DNA of 64,000 nt from Treponema sp. (lineage in GTDB: Bacteria > Spirochaetota > Spirochaetia > Treponematales > Treponemataceae): contig JAFZLJ010000134.1 of assembly GCA_017551545.1 (NCBI GenBank), positions 1 through 64,000 on the forward strand, read 5' to 3'. Positions 16,033 through 23,888 of this stretch are shown here, one piece after another. How positions within the stretch are numbered: the first letter of the stretch is position 1; each line of letters starts with the position of its first letter. The translations under genes and the position numbers were made by a program. The notes under the pieces are model-generated. The model saw nothing but the letters and a program-made list of their open reading frames with translations. It made no database searches and was not told the origin of the DNA.

Positions 16033-16067
16033 ACACATAAATTCATGTATATATGGCCCAGTCAATA

Positions 16068-16096
16068 TTGACATTAATAAAATAATTGTATAATAT
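16068..16096 (+). promoter_or_regulatory. Promoter of tRNA-Asn
   Basis: A consensus TTGACA (16068-16073) is followed by overlapping -10 candidates TATAAT (16089-16094, spacing 15) and TAATAT (16091-16096, spacing 17). The mature tRNA begins at 16122. Confidence 0.7.
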
Positions 16097-16121
16097 ATTA
16101 TTTACATTCGCAAGAATGAGT

Positions 16122-16194
16122 GGTTCTTTAGCTCAGTCGGTAGAGCAACGGACTGTTAATCCGTGTGTCGCTGGTTCAAGCCCAGCAAGAGCCG
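16122..16194 (+). tRNA. tRNA-Asn (GTT)
   Basis: A 73-base cloverleaf: acceptor GGTTCTT/AAGAGCC with discriminator G, D stem GCTC/GAGC, anticodon stem ACGGA/TCCGT with loop CTGTTAA (anticodon GTT), T stem GCTGG/CCAGC with loop TTCAAGC. CCA is not encoded. Confidence 0.97.
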
Positions 16195-16201
16195 TAAATA
16201 G

Positions 16202-16232
16202 AAATGCTCACCTACGGGTGAGCATTTTTATT
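16202..16232 (+). terminator. Intrinsic terminator after tRNA-Asn
   Basis: AAATGCTCACC and GGTGAGCATTT pair around a TACG loop and run into TTTTTATTTT. It lies eight bases after the tRNA. Confidence 0.92.
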
Positions 16233-16310
16233 TTGCGAGTATTTTGCTCACAAAATTTTTGGAGAGTTATAGTGTTTTTTTAACCTGTTTCTGCCGATAT
16301 TTAAAGGGTA

Positions 16311-16324
16311 TTAGTTTAAACTAA
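16311..16324. promoter_or_regulatory. Perfect 14-bp palindrome before the acidic-repeat gene
   Basis: TTAGTTTAAACTAA lies 20 bases before ATG 16344 and just before the AAGGAAAAAGG ribosome-binding region. It could be an operator; no regulator is known for it. Confidence 0.35.
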
Positions 16325-16343
16325 GAAGGAAAAAGGAAAAAAA

Positions 16344-18602
16344 ATGTCTTCTATTCAGAAGGCGGCACTGAGTTTTTTATCAGCTCTTGTTCTTTTTGCT
16401 GGGTTTGTATTCTTTGCGCATACCGGTTTAATGGCGCAGATTGAAACAAAATTTTATGCCCAGACAAAAATCAACGAAAAGGACGACCAGCTCAAAAAGC
16501 TTTCAGAAAGCTGCAATTCCTACATTTCCCAGATTCTCACAAAAATACAGACCGGCGACAACGCATATTTAAAAGAGTCTGCCGTTAAGACATATGTACA
16601 TCAAAATCCTTCAGAAAAAGAGGCTACAGAACGCAAAAACCTTACTGCACGCCTGTTTGATGAACTTGAACCATATGGTCTTGATGGACTTCGTCTTATA
16701 GAAAAGAACGGACGTACACTTCATTACAGTTCTTATGAGTCAGATGTCCTTAAGCGAGTCAGTTTGAATACAACCTATAAGCTTTATACCGATGTTGTAA
16801 AAGATTCAGGCGAGCTTGAAGGGGAACTTTTACTTGTAGATGCAGATAATCCAAAAACAAAGCTGTTGTTAGACAAGGCTAATAATCGTCTCATAATTTC
16901 TTTCCCGTTCTATGTAACCGATAACACTTATTTTGCAACTTTAACAGCCTATTTTGATATTCATTCTTTTGAGCAGCAGCTTGTAAATGAAAAAATCCTG
17001 AATTTCGGCGACAGTCTTACCGCAATTACAGCCAATGATTCTTATGACGGTGGTTTTGTTTTAGGTCTGCCAAAAAATTCACAGACAGAATTTGTTACTC
17101 CAATTATAAACGTATGGAATAAGCTTTCAAAATCGGCAAACAAGGAGCCTGGAATTGAACGCATCCTCGAAAAAGATGACGGTTCATACTGGCTTTTGAT
17201 GACAAGCTCACAGGGTGAATACTTTAATGTTTCTGCCGTTTATTCAAGCACACTTTTTGAACTTCCACGCGAACTGGAATATTTAATTTATACCTGTGTC
17301 TTCTTTACATTCCTTCTTGTTGCTGCACTTTTGTTTAATCTTAAACGCGATTATCTTGTAGTAATTAAGTCTCGAATCAAAAAGGTTCAGTTTGGAATTA
17401 TCAACGAATACCTTGAAAATAAAGAAAAGGTTGAATGGTCCCAGGTAGCCCGTCAGCTCGAAAACCGCAAGGCAGAACTTTCTGAAGAAATTAAAAAGAG
17501 CATCGGCGGGAAGTCAAAGAAATATACAAAGCAGGTCGACGCTTATCTTGATTCCAGCTGGGAAGAAATAATCGGTTTACTCAAAGCTCAGACTGGCGGC
17601 GATTCAGGTTCCCAGGGTGTTGTAGCCGGCGGCGCCACAATCGAAGAAATCAGACGCGTAATTGAAGATGTTCTCAAGACCTCTAAGCTTAATGTAAATG
17701 TTTCGCAAGTTGGTGCAGCAGCCATTCCTTCAGCAGTTCCTGAACCGGTCGAAGCCATCGAAGAAGTAGAAGAAGTCGAAGCCCTTGACGATGTAGAAGA
17801 AGTCGAAGAACTTGAAGACACCGCGGTCCCTGAGCTTGTCGAAGGGCCAGTAGAAGACATAGAAGAAGTAGAAGCCCTTGATGATGTTGAAGAAGTCGAA
17901 GAAGTAGAAGCTCTTGACGACGCTGAGCCAGTAGAAGACATCGAGGAAGTTGAAGAAGTAGAGGAAGTTGAGGAACTTGAAGACACCGCGGTCCCTGAGC
18001 TTGTCGAAGGGCTAGTAGAAGACATCGAGGAAGAAGAAGCCCTTGACGACGCTGAGCCAGTTGAAGAAGTAGCAGAAGCAGAAGAAGTAGAAGACCTTGA
18101 AGAACTCGAAGAATACAACGTTCCAGCTCCTGCATTTGATGTTGTAGATTCACACTTCTCTGTAAGCAACGATGATCCTCGTTTCCACGAAGAGTATTAT
18201 ATTGGTGAACTCGCTTCATCAGGTGTGCCTTTTGAATATCCGGAAGGTACAGAACCGCTCGAGTTTAAATTTGTAGTAGAAGAACCAAAGTTTATATTAG
18301 TAACCAATGAAATCCCTGAGCTTATCGAAGGACAGACTCTCGAAGAACCAGAAGAACTCGAAGAACTTGATGCAGATTCAGACGCAGACATAAAACCAAA
18401 ACGCTCACAACCATATTTTGTAATGACTAGCTTTGGTCAGAACAATGAACCGGTAATAGAACTCAAAGGCGACGGCGACGAAGGTTCAAGCACTATCGTT
18501 GAGCATGACGGGGTTTATTCAATTTCAGACAATCTTTCTTACACAAATGTATTCTTAAATAAAGAATTCAAGACACTCGTTGATTCTGTTCTTCAGAAAT
18601 AA
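16344..18602 (+). CDS. Membrane protein with extracytoplasmic sensor-like domain and long acidic repeat region
   Basis: The 752-residue product has a membrane span near the N-terminus (about residues 8-28), a ~280-residue extracytoplasmic domain resembling a Cache-type sensor in layout, a second span (about 315-335, YTCVFFTFLLVAALLF), then a basic helical region. A low-complexity acidic stretch follows (about residues 460-595) with repeats of EEVEALDD and ELEDTAVPELVEG. A C-terminal region of about 150 residues ends in LVDSVLQK. No kinase, HAMP or methyl-accepting domain is apparent. PELVEG and its variants come from family C palindromes inside the gene. I do not recognise the family; a spirochaete-specific envelope or cytoskeletal protein is possible. 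It ends in a long palindrome shared with the convergent M16 homologue. Confidence 0.65.
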   Translation: MSSIQKAALSFLSALVLFAGFVFFAHTGLMAQIETKFYAQTKINEKDDQLKKLSESCNSYISQILTKIQTGDNAYLKESAVKTYVHQNPSEKEATERKNLTARLFDELEPYGLDGLRLIEKNGRTLHYSSYESDVLKRVSLNTTYKLYTDVVKDSGELEGELLLVDADNPKTKLLLDKANNRLIISFPFYVTDNTYFATLTAYFDIHSFEQQLVNEKILNFGDSLTAITANDSYDGGFVLGLPKNSQTEFVTPIINVWNKLSKSANKEPGIERILEKDDGSYWLLMTSSQGEYFNVSAVYSSTLFELPRELEYLIYTCVFFTFLLVAALLFNLKRDYLVVIKSRIKKVQFGIINEYLENKEKVEWSQVARQLENRKAELSEEIKKSIGGKSKKYTKQVDAYLDSSWEEIIGLLKAQTGGDSGSQGVVAGGATIEEIRRVIEDVLKTSKLNVNVSQVGAAAIPSAVPEPVEAIEEVEEVEALDDVEEVEELEDTAVPELVEGPVEDIEEVEALDDVEEVEEVEALDDAEPVEDIEEVEEVEEVEELEDTAVPELVEGLVEDIEEEEALDDAEPVEEVAEAEEVEDLEELEEYNVPAPAFDVVDSHFSVSNDDPRFHEEYYIGELASSGVPFEYPEGTEPLEFKFVVEEPKFILVTNEIPELIEGQTLEEPEELEELDADSDADIKPKRSQPYFVMTSFGQNNEPVIELKGDGDEGSSTIVEHDGVYSISDNLSYTNVFLNKEFKTLVDSVLQK
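17722..18117. repeat. Acidic codon repeats with embedded family C palindromes
   Basis: GAA/GTA/GTC/GAC-rich tandem codons encode EEVE/ALDD runs. A segment encoding EELEDTAVPELVEG occurs twice (near 17806-17847 and 17971-18012), each with GTCCCTGAGCTTGTCGAAGGG, a family C palindrome. This shows segmental duplication of about 165 bases carrying the palindrome. Confidence 0.8.
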
Positions 18603-18610
18603 TCAATAAG

Positions 18611-18682
18611 GTTGCAAATATAACTCCCCGCGAATAATGTGGGCGAGTATGAACATTATTCGCAGTGAGCCATATTTGCAAC
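18611..18682. terminator. Long palindrome between convergent genes, probable bidirectional terminator
   Basis: Arms 18611-18640 and 18653-18682 pair nearly perfectly (outer GTTGCAAATAT/ATATTTGCAAC, inner GCGAATAATGT/ACATTATTCGC) around a 12-base loop. It fills the gap between the convergent stops at 18602 and 18690. No T-run of normal length is present, so termination is inferred from position and stability. Confidence 0.55.
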
Positions 18683-18689
18683 AAATTGT

Positions 18690-21497
18690 TTATTTAGCAT
18701 AAAATCTCAATAGTGGCTGCTGTGGAATATCGTTTAATATTTCGAGGATATCCTCACGAGTCGCAGAGTTTATAAATGCATATTCTTTCAAATAGTAATC
18801 CGGCTGGACTTCATAGGGAAAATATTCGAAGCCTTTTTGGAGGAGGTAGGCGGTGCCGGTGTTGGTTTGGGTTTGGGACAGGTTTGTTCTTGTCCAGGTG
18901 TCTTTTATTTCCTGTAGAATCTGGGCGTAGGCTGGGCCGTTCATAAGGTTGTTCAGTTCTGTTACGGCGCTTGACCAGCAGGAATCGGCTTCTTTCTGAT
19001 TTTCAACATTCAGAATTGTAAAGACTATTGTATCTGTATTTGGGTAAGGTTCGTTTGCCTGGGCAGTTGCGCCTTCCATTTTTTTGTTTGAATCTATCTG
19101 GGCCTGAACTAACTTTTCAAGATATTCAAGAACGGCAACTGTGAGCGTATGTTTTTTTGTTCCTGCCTGGTCAAGTTTAAATACATACATTACAGGATCA
19201 AGGAACTTAGTTGTAGGGATAAGCTTTGAAGGCATTGGACCAGCCTTTTCTGCAGGGATATCTGTAAGGAATGTATGTGTAAGTTTTACAGTTTTCTTTG
19301 TGCTTGTGTTTTTAAGCTTGCATTGAACTGTAAGAAGATTCTGCTTTGAATTGCGCGAAGTTAGAATATTCATGGAAGCTTCAAGAATGTCTGTTGCATT
19401 TTGAGGAACAAGGCCTGTAACAATTATGCTGTAGCGGCTTGCATCAAGCAGAGCAGGATAACCTTCAAGAATCTTCTGATATTTTGTGTCTGTAAGAATT
19501 TCTTCTTTTGCATCAAAAATCTTCTGGAATGCAGATTTTGCATAAACTTCTTTCATAACGGCTGCGAGCATCTGTCTTGAAACACTTCCGTTTTCGAGCC
19601 GCTTCTTGTACTGTGCATTTGCAACTGCCCGGTCTGCCTGTGCCGGAAGAATGTCACCGTAAACTATTGCATCACTGATTGCCTTGCAGCATGCCGAAAA
19701 ATCATAAGGCGAACATTCAATGCTAACTGTTCCACTTGTTATTGCGCAGTTATAATCAACAATAGGGTTTCCTAAAATCACTGCTTCCTGCTGCTTTTTT
19801 GTAATTTCTTTCTGAATGTTCCAGGCGAGCAAAGTTATCATAACTTCTTCGTAGCCGTTGTTTTCAGAAGAATTGAGCTTTCCGCCTCTTACAGAAATGA
19901 GGATTGTTACATCAGAAGAATTTTCGTTTATCTTTGTTACAACAGGGATGCCGTTTGAAAGTGTTGAAGTTTTTATCTGGTTTATGTTTTCTGTGTAAAA
20001 ATCTTTTGTGAAGTTCTGGTTTGTCTGTGACTGATTTACAGCAAGCTCCGGGTCTTCATAATTTTTGAAAATTGACTGATTGTACCAGGCAGCATTAGAA
20101 CTGTTTATTTCTTCAAAACCGGCTGCTGTATATTTTGCCTTGTTCTTTTTATAATCTGCAGAATTGATGATTACAAAAATATAAGGTTCTTCTGCTTCGA
20201 GCTTGGCAATTATTTCTTCAAATTTAATATCAGCTATTTTTTGTTCCTGTGAATAAAGGTTTGCTGCAACAGAAGATTTATTCGTTAACTCTAACACATC
20301 CTCTGTAAAGGAATCATAAGGAGCAAGGGCCCAGTACGAAGCAAGGTTTGTCATGAAATCTGAAGAAGAAGAATTCCCTGCACCAAGACTACTAACAGCC
20401 ATCATCTGTGCGGCATAGAATTCAAGGTAATTTGTTTCTTTTATGCCCGAAAGAACTGTTTCAATAAAAAGCTGTGCCTGATCAAGTGAAGTAATTGAAG
20501 AAGCATTTTTGCCCTGAGGTTTTTGCAAAAGACTCTGGATAATCAGTCGTGAGCTTTCTTTTTTGTGTGCGCCTGCTGCATTTATATATTCGTTGCCCGG
20601 AATATTGAGTGTGGGCTGATTCACAAGATTGTATTTAAAGAATGAACCGTCATTATTAAGCATAACGGCTGCAAGTTCTGTTTCTACAATATTCATGCCG
20701 GTATATTGCATTACAACCTGTGTCATATCCTGGGAAATATCTGAACTGTGAAGAACGAATTTTTTTGTTTTGTAGGCAGGTGCATTTTTGGCTGCAGTAT
20801 TTGCCTTGTATGGAACAGAGTATGATGAATAATAATTACCGAAAGTCTGATTTACAAGTGAAAGTATAGTATTTGCATTAACATTTCCGCTTATAAAAAG
20901 TGCACTGTTTTGCGGAGTATAATAGCGTTCTGCAATTGTACGCAAAGTGTTTCGGGCCTGTTCAACTGTAGTTTTCTTAAAAAGTGCCGGATAAACTCCT
21001 GAATCGTGTTTCCAGGGTGCTGCAGAAAAAACACGCGAATCGATTGCGGCATTTATAAATCCTCCGGCAGAGGCTGCTTCTTCAGAAACTTCATTTTTAA
21101 GTGCGGTTAATTGAGTTTTTAAAATATCATCGGCATACGAAAGTGCAAAGGCGTTTTGAGAAAGTGCTGTCATTGTTTTTTCAAGTTCGGAAGGAACAAC
21201 TGTTATTACATAGCGGGAAGAATCTGCATAACATTCAGCCATTTTAAGTTCAAGAGGGCTGGCAGCTTCAAAAATGCGTGTGTAAAGCTTAAAAAATCCG
21301 GAAGTTTCCTTTGTCTGATTCGAAAATCCGGCGCGTGCAGTATATTCAATTCTTATAAGCGGAGTAGAAGTATCTTCAAGCACAAAAACAGTAAGCCCGT
21401 TTTCTAATGTATATTCCTGAATATTGTCATAGGGGAGGGAAAAAAGTGGTATGAAAGTCAAAAAAAAGAGGACTATCAATGACAAAAACTTCTTCAT
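18690..21497 (-). CDS. Secreted M16 (insulinase/pitrilysin-like) peptidase homologue lacking the zinc motif
   Basis: The 935-residue product has a signal peptide (LIVLFFLTFIPLFSLP) and the two-unit layout of M16 proteins. The first strand-helix block reads EYTLENGLTVFVLEDTSTPLIRI, as in pitrilysins, and later LYSQEQKI, RYYTPQNSALFISGNV and YSIIVTGLV are M16-like. The expected zinc site HxxEH in the helix after RAGFSNQTKETSGFF is absent (about residues 60-75 contain no His), so this is probably a non-proteolytic homologue. ATG 21497 follows TATAAT by six bases; an ATG 18 bases upstream is less likely because it would overlap that box. Treponemes carry several M16 proteins, some with one inactive subunit; the partner is not in this window. 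Confidence 0.75.
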   Translation of the reverse strand: MKKFLSLIVLFFLTFIPLFSLPYDNIQEYTLENGLTVFVLEDTSTPLIRIEYTARAGFSNQTKETSGFFKLYTRIFEAASPLELKMAECYADSSRYVITVVPSELEKTMTALSQNAFALSYADDILKTQLTALKNEVSEEAASAGGFINAAIDSRVFSAAPWKHDSGVYPALFKKTTVEQARNTLRTIAERYYTPQNSALFISGNVNANTILSLVNQTFGNYYSSYSVPYKANTAAKNAPAYKTKKFVLHSSDISQDMTQVVMQYTGMNIVETELAAVMLNNDGSFFKYNLVNQPTLNIPGNEYINAAGAHKKESSRLIIQSLLQKPQGKNASSITSLDQAQLFIETVLSGIKETNYLEFYAAQMMAVSSLGAGNSSSSDFMTNLASYWALAPYDSFTEDVLELTNKSSVAANLYSQEQKIADIKFEEIIAKLEAEEPYIFVIINSADYKKNKAKYTAAGFEEINSSNAAWYNQSIFKNYEDPELAVNQSQTNQNFTKDFYTENINQIKTSTLSNGIPVVTKINENSSDVTILISVRGGKLNSSENNGYEEVMITLLAWNIQKEITKKQQEAVILGNPIVDYNCAITSGTVSIECSPYDFSACCKAISDAIVYGDILPAQADRAVANAQYKKRLENGSVSRQMLAAVMKEVYAKSAFQKIFDAKEEILTDTKYQKILEGYPALLDASRYSIIVTGLVPQNATDILEASMNILTSRNSKQNLLTVQCKLKNTSTKKTVKLTHTFLTDIPAEKAGPMPSKLIPTTKFLDPVMYVFKLDQAGTKKHTLTVAVLEYLEKLVQAQIDSNKKMEGATAQANEPYPNTDTIVFTILNVENQKEADSCWSSAVTELNNLMNGPAYAQILQEIKDTWTRTNLSQTQTNTGTAYLLQKGFEYFPYEVQPDYYLKEYAFINSATREDILEILNDIPQQPLLRFYAK

Positions 21498-21540
21498 ATG
21501 ATAATTATATGCCATTTGCGGTTAAAAATCCATCTTTAAT

Positions 21541-21655
21541 ACTGGATTGCCACGTCGCTTCGCTCCTCGCAATGACGCGGGCGTGGCGCGTCGTGCCAAT
21601 GACGCGGGCGTGGCTTCCAAAGTCCGTCATTGCGAGCGAAGCGTGGCAATCCAGT
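21541..21655. repeat. Dispersed palindrome, family B, expanded copy
   Basis: Outer arms ACTGGATTGCCACG and CGTGGCAATCCAGT enclose GCAATGACGCGGGCGTGGC-type inner repeats. It separates the divergent M16-like and DUF4954 genes. Confidence 0.9.
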
Positions 21656-21704
21656 ATTAAAAATCTCTATATTTTTTTCTTGAAATATTGTAAAATAGCC
21701 TATT

Positions 21705-23888
21705 ATGGTTAAAGTCCAGGAATTTGATGAAAAACAGAATGCAGTGGCTATACCTCAAGAGCTTTTGAAGGGAAAACGCCATTTGCGAAAAGATGAAATT
21801 GAAATTCTTGAAAAGAATCTCAATCACAATGATGACCCTACATGGGAAAACTTTTATGTTCAAGACGGCGAAGGTAATTTTGACCCGACTCTTATACATC
21901 TTTCGTTCTTTTCCGGTTTTATTATATTAGGCAAACTTCGCAAGGTTAATCTTACTTATAATGATCTTACTCTTACCTGTGGTATCCGCCGTTCCCGCTT
22001 GAGCGATGTTGTAACCGGCGATGATAATGTAATCCGCAATGTTTACTATCTTGATAACTATCGATTCGGAAACCGCGTAATTCTTTTTAATATTAACGAG
22101 CTTTGCTGTACAAAACATTCAAAGTTTGGAAACGGTATTCTTAAAGAAGGTGAACCGGAAGATAACAGAATCTGGATTGGTGTAGCAAACGAAAACGACG
22201 GACGAAGCGTGCTTCCTTTTGAAAGCATGATTCCTGCCGATGCATACATCTGGTCTCATTACCGCGATGACCCTGAGCTGCTTGAACGTTTTGTTGCACT
22301 TACAGAAAAGGGCAACGACGGCAAGCTTAATACATACGGCTATATTGATGATGACTCTGTAATTAAAAACTGCAGCATTATTAAGGACGCAAAAATCGGT
22401 AAATGCGCATACATCAAGGGTGCGTTTAAACTTAAGAACGTTTCAATCCTTTCTTCACCGGAAGAACCAAGCCAGATTGGTGAAGGTGTAGAAATGGTAA
22501 ACGGTATTTTTGGATACGGAAGCCGCGCCTTCTATCAGGCAATTGCAGTCCGCTTTGTAATTGGCCGCAACTGTCAGGTAAAATATGGTGCACGTGTTTT
22601 GAACTCTGTACTTGGCGATAACTCTACAATTTCATGTTGTGAAGTTTTGAACAACCTTGTATTCCCATTCCACGAACAGCATCATAACTCTTCATTCCTT
22701 ATTGCAACTACAATTATGGGGCAGTCTAATATTGCTTCTGGTGCAACAATCGGAAGTAACCACAACAGCCGAAGTCCCGACGGTGAAATTTTTGCTAAGC
22801 GCGGATTCTGGCCAGGCTTGTGTTCTGACTTTAAACATAACAGCCGTTTTGCTTCATTCGTGCTTGTTTCAAAAGGAAGTTATCAGAACGAGCTTGATAT
22901 TCCTTATCCGTTTGCGCTTGTTTCTCCGGGCCTTAATGGAAATCAGGCAATCAGAATTGTTCCGGCATTCTGGTTCATGTATGATATGTTCGCTATCACC
23001 AGAAACAACAATAAATTCAAAAAGCGTGATAAGCGTGCTATCAAAGTTCAGAATATTGAAACAGATCCGTTTGCACCAGATACAATGCAGGAAATTATGA
23101 GTGCGCTCGACAGGATTATCGGGCTTACTTCAAAATATCTTCTTAATACAAAGAATGATGCTATGGAAGGCGCTACTGACCAGGCAAAGATTTATCAGAA
23201 GGCAAAGGATTATCTGCATCAGAATCCGGAAGCCGATTTTGTTCTTGAAGATCCTGTCTGCCAGAAAAAGTTTGGAGCTACAATTCACAAACCTGTTCAG
23301 GCATATAAGATGTACCGCAAGATTGTAAAATATTTTGCAACACGTTCACTGATGGAGTATTGTAAGTCTGCTGGTGCTGAATATCTTACTCTTGAGCTTA
23401 TCAAGAAAATCCGCGAGCTTCCTCTTTATACAGAATGGGAATGCGTTGGAGGACAGATTATTCCTTCACAAAAAATCCAGGAGCTTTTCGTACAAATCAA
23501 AGAAGGCACAATTGATGACTGGGAAAGTGTTCATAACTTCTACAATGATTGTCAGAAGGAATATGAGCAGTATAAAGTTCGCTATGCACTTTATCTTTTG
23601 GAAAAGCTTTACTCACGCCCAATCGAAGACTTTACTTTTGATTTGTACCGCAATATTTCTGATGATGTTACAGTTTGTGCTTATGATATTTACAATGCAG
23701 CATTCGGTTCTCGTGAAAAAGATTACACTGATTACTACAGAAACATGGTATACAGAAATCAGAAGGAAATGGATGCAGTAATTGGACCTTTGCAGGACAA
23801 CTCGTTCCTCGTAGGATTACGCGAAGATACTGCACAGTTTACTGCAGAAATAAAGGAATTGTTTAAAGGCCTTTGCGAAAATAAATGA
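21705..23888 (+). CDS. DUF4954-family protein with left-handed beta-helix
   Basis: The 727-residue product has a central region of hexapeptide-like repeats (about residues 90-350, with GNRVIL, IGKCAYI, IGRNCQVKYGARV, GQSNIASGATIGSNH), the signature of a left-handed beta-helix as in nucleotide-sugar transferases. The segments FKHNSRFASFVLVSKGSYQN and PYPFALVS are typical of the DUF4954 family found in Bacteroidetes and spirochaetes. A long helical C-terminal domain follows. The function is not known; the fold suggests a sugar-nucleotide or acyl transferase role. A TAAAAT box lies eight bases before ATG 21705 and there is no Shine-Dalgarno. Its stop overlaps the leuA start (ATGA), so it is coupled to leuA. 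Confidence 0.82.
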   Translation: MVKVQEFDEKQNAVAIPQELLKGKRHLRKDEIEILEKNLNHNDDPTWENFYVQDGEGNFDPTLIHLSFFSGFIILGKLRKVNLTYNDLTLTCGIRRSRLSDVVTGDDNVIRNVYYLDNYRFGNRVILFNINELCCTKHSKFGNGILKEGEPEDNRIWIGVANENDGRSVLPFESMIPADAYIWSHYRDDPELLERFVALTEKGNDGKLNTYGYIDDDSVIKNCSIIKDAKIGKCAYIKGAFKLKNVSILSSPEEPSQIGEGVEMVNGIFGYGSRAFYQAIAVRFVIGRNCQVKYGARVLNSVLGDNSTISCCEVLNNLVFPFHEQHHNSSFLIATTIMGQSNIASGATIGSNHNSRSPDGEIFAKRGFWPGLCSDFKHNSRFASFVLVSKGSYQNELDIPYPFALVSPGLNGNQAIRIVPAFWFMYDMFAITRNNNKFKKRDKRAIKVQNIETDPFAPDTMQEIMSALDRIIGLTSKYLLNTKNDAMEGATDQAKIYQKAKDYLHQNPEADFVLEDPVCQKKFGATIHKPVQAYKMYRKIVKYFATRSLMEYCKSAGAEYLTLELIKKIRELPLYTEWECVGGQIIPSQKIQELFVQIKEGTIDDWESVHNFYNDCQKEYEQYKVRYALYLLEKLYSRPIEDFTFDLYRNISDDVTVCAYDIYNAAFGSREKDYTDYYRNMVYRNQKEMDAVIGPLQDNSFLVGLREDTAQFTAEIKELFKGLCENK

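Noticed and set aside
17588-18169. Minus-strand Ser-rich open frame of 193 codons
   Set aside because: It is the antisense of the Glu/Asp/Val codon repeats in the acidic-repeat gene; low-complexity Ser/Thr runs arise automatically and no start signal is present.
21541-21655. Family B palindromes as insertion sequences
   Set aside because: They are about 85-115 bases, encode nothing and have no visible target-site duplication, so they are better treated as non-autonomous palindromic repeats.
21479-21712. Small plus-strand frame across the family B element at 21541
   Set aside because: Its peptide is palindrome translation (DCHVASLLAMT) and it overlaps the M16 promoter region.
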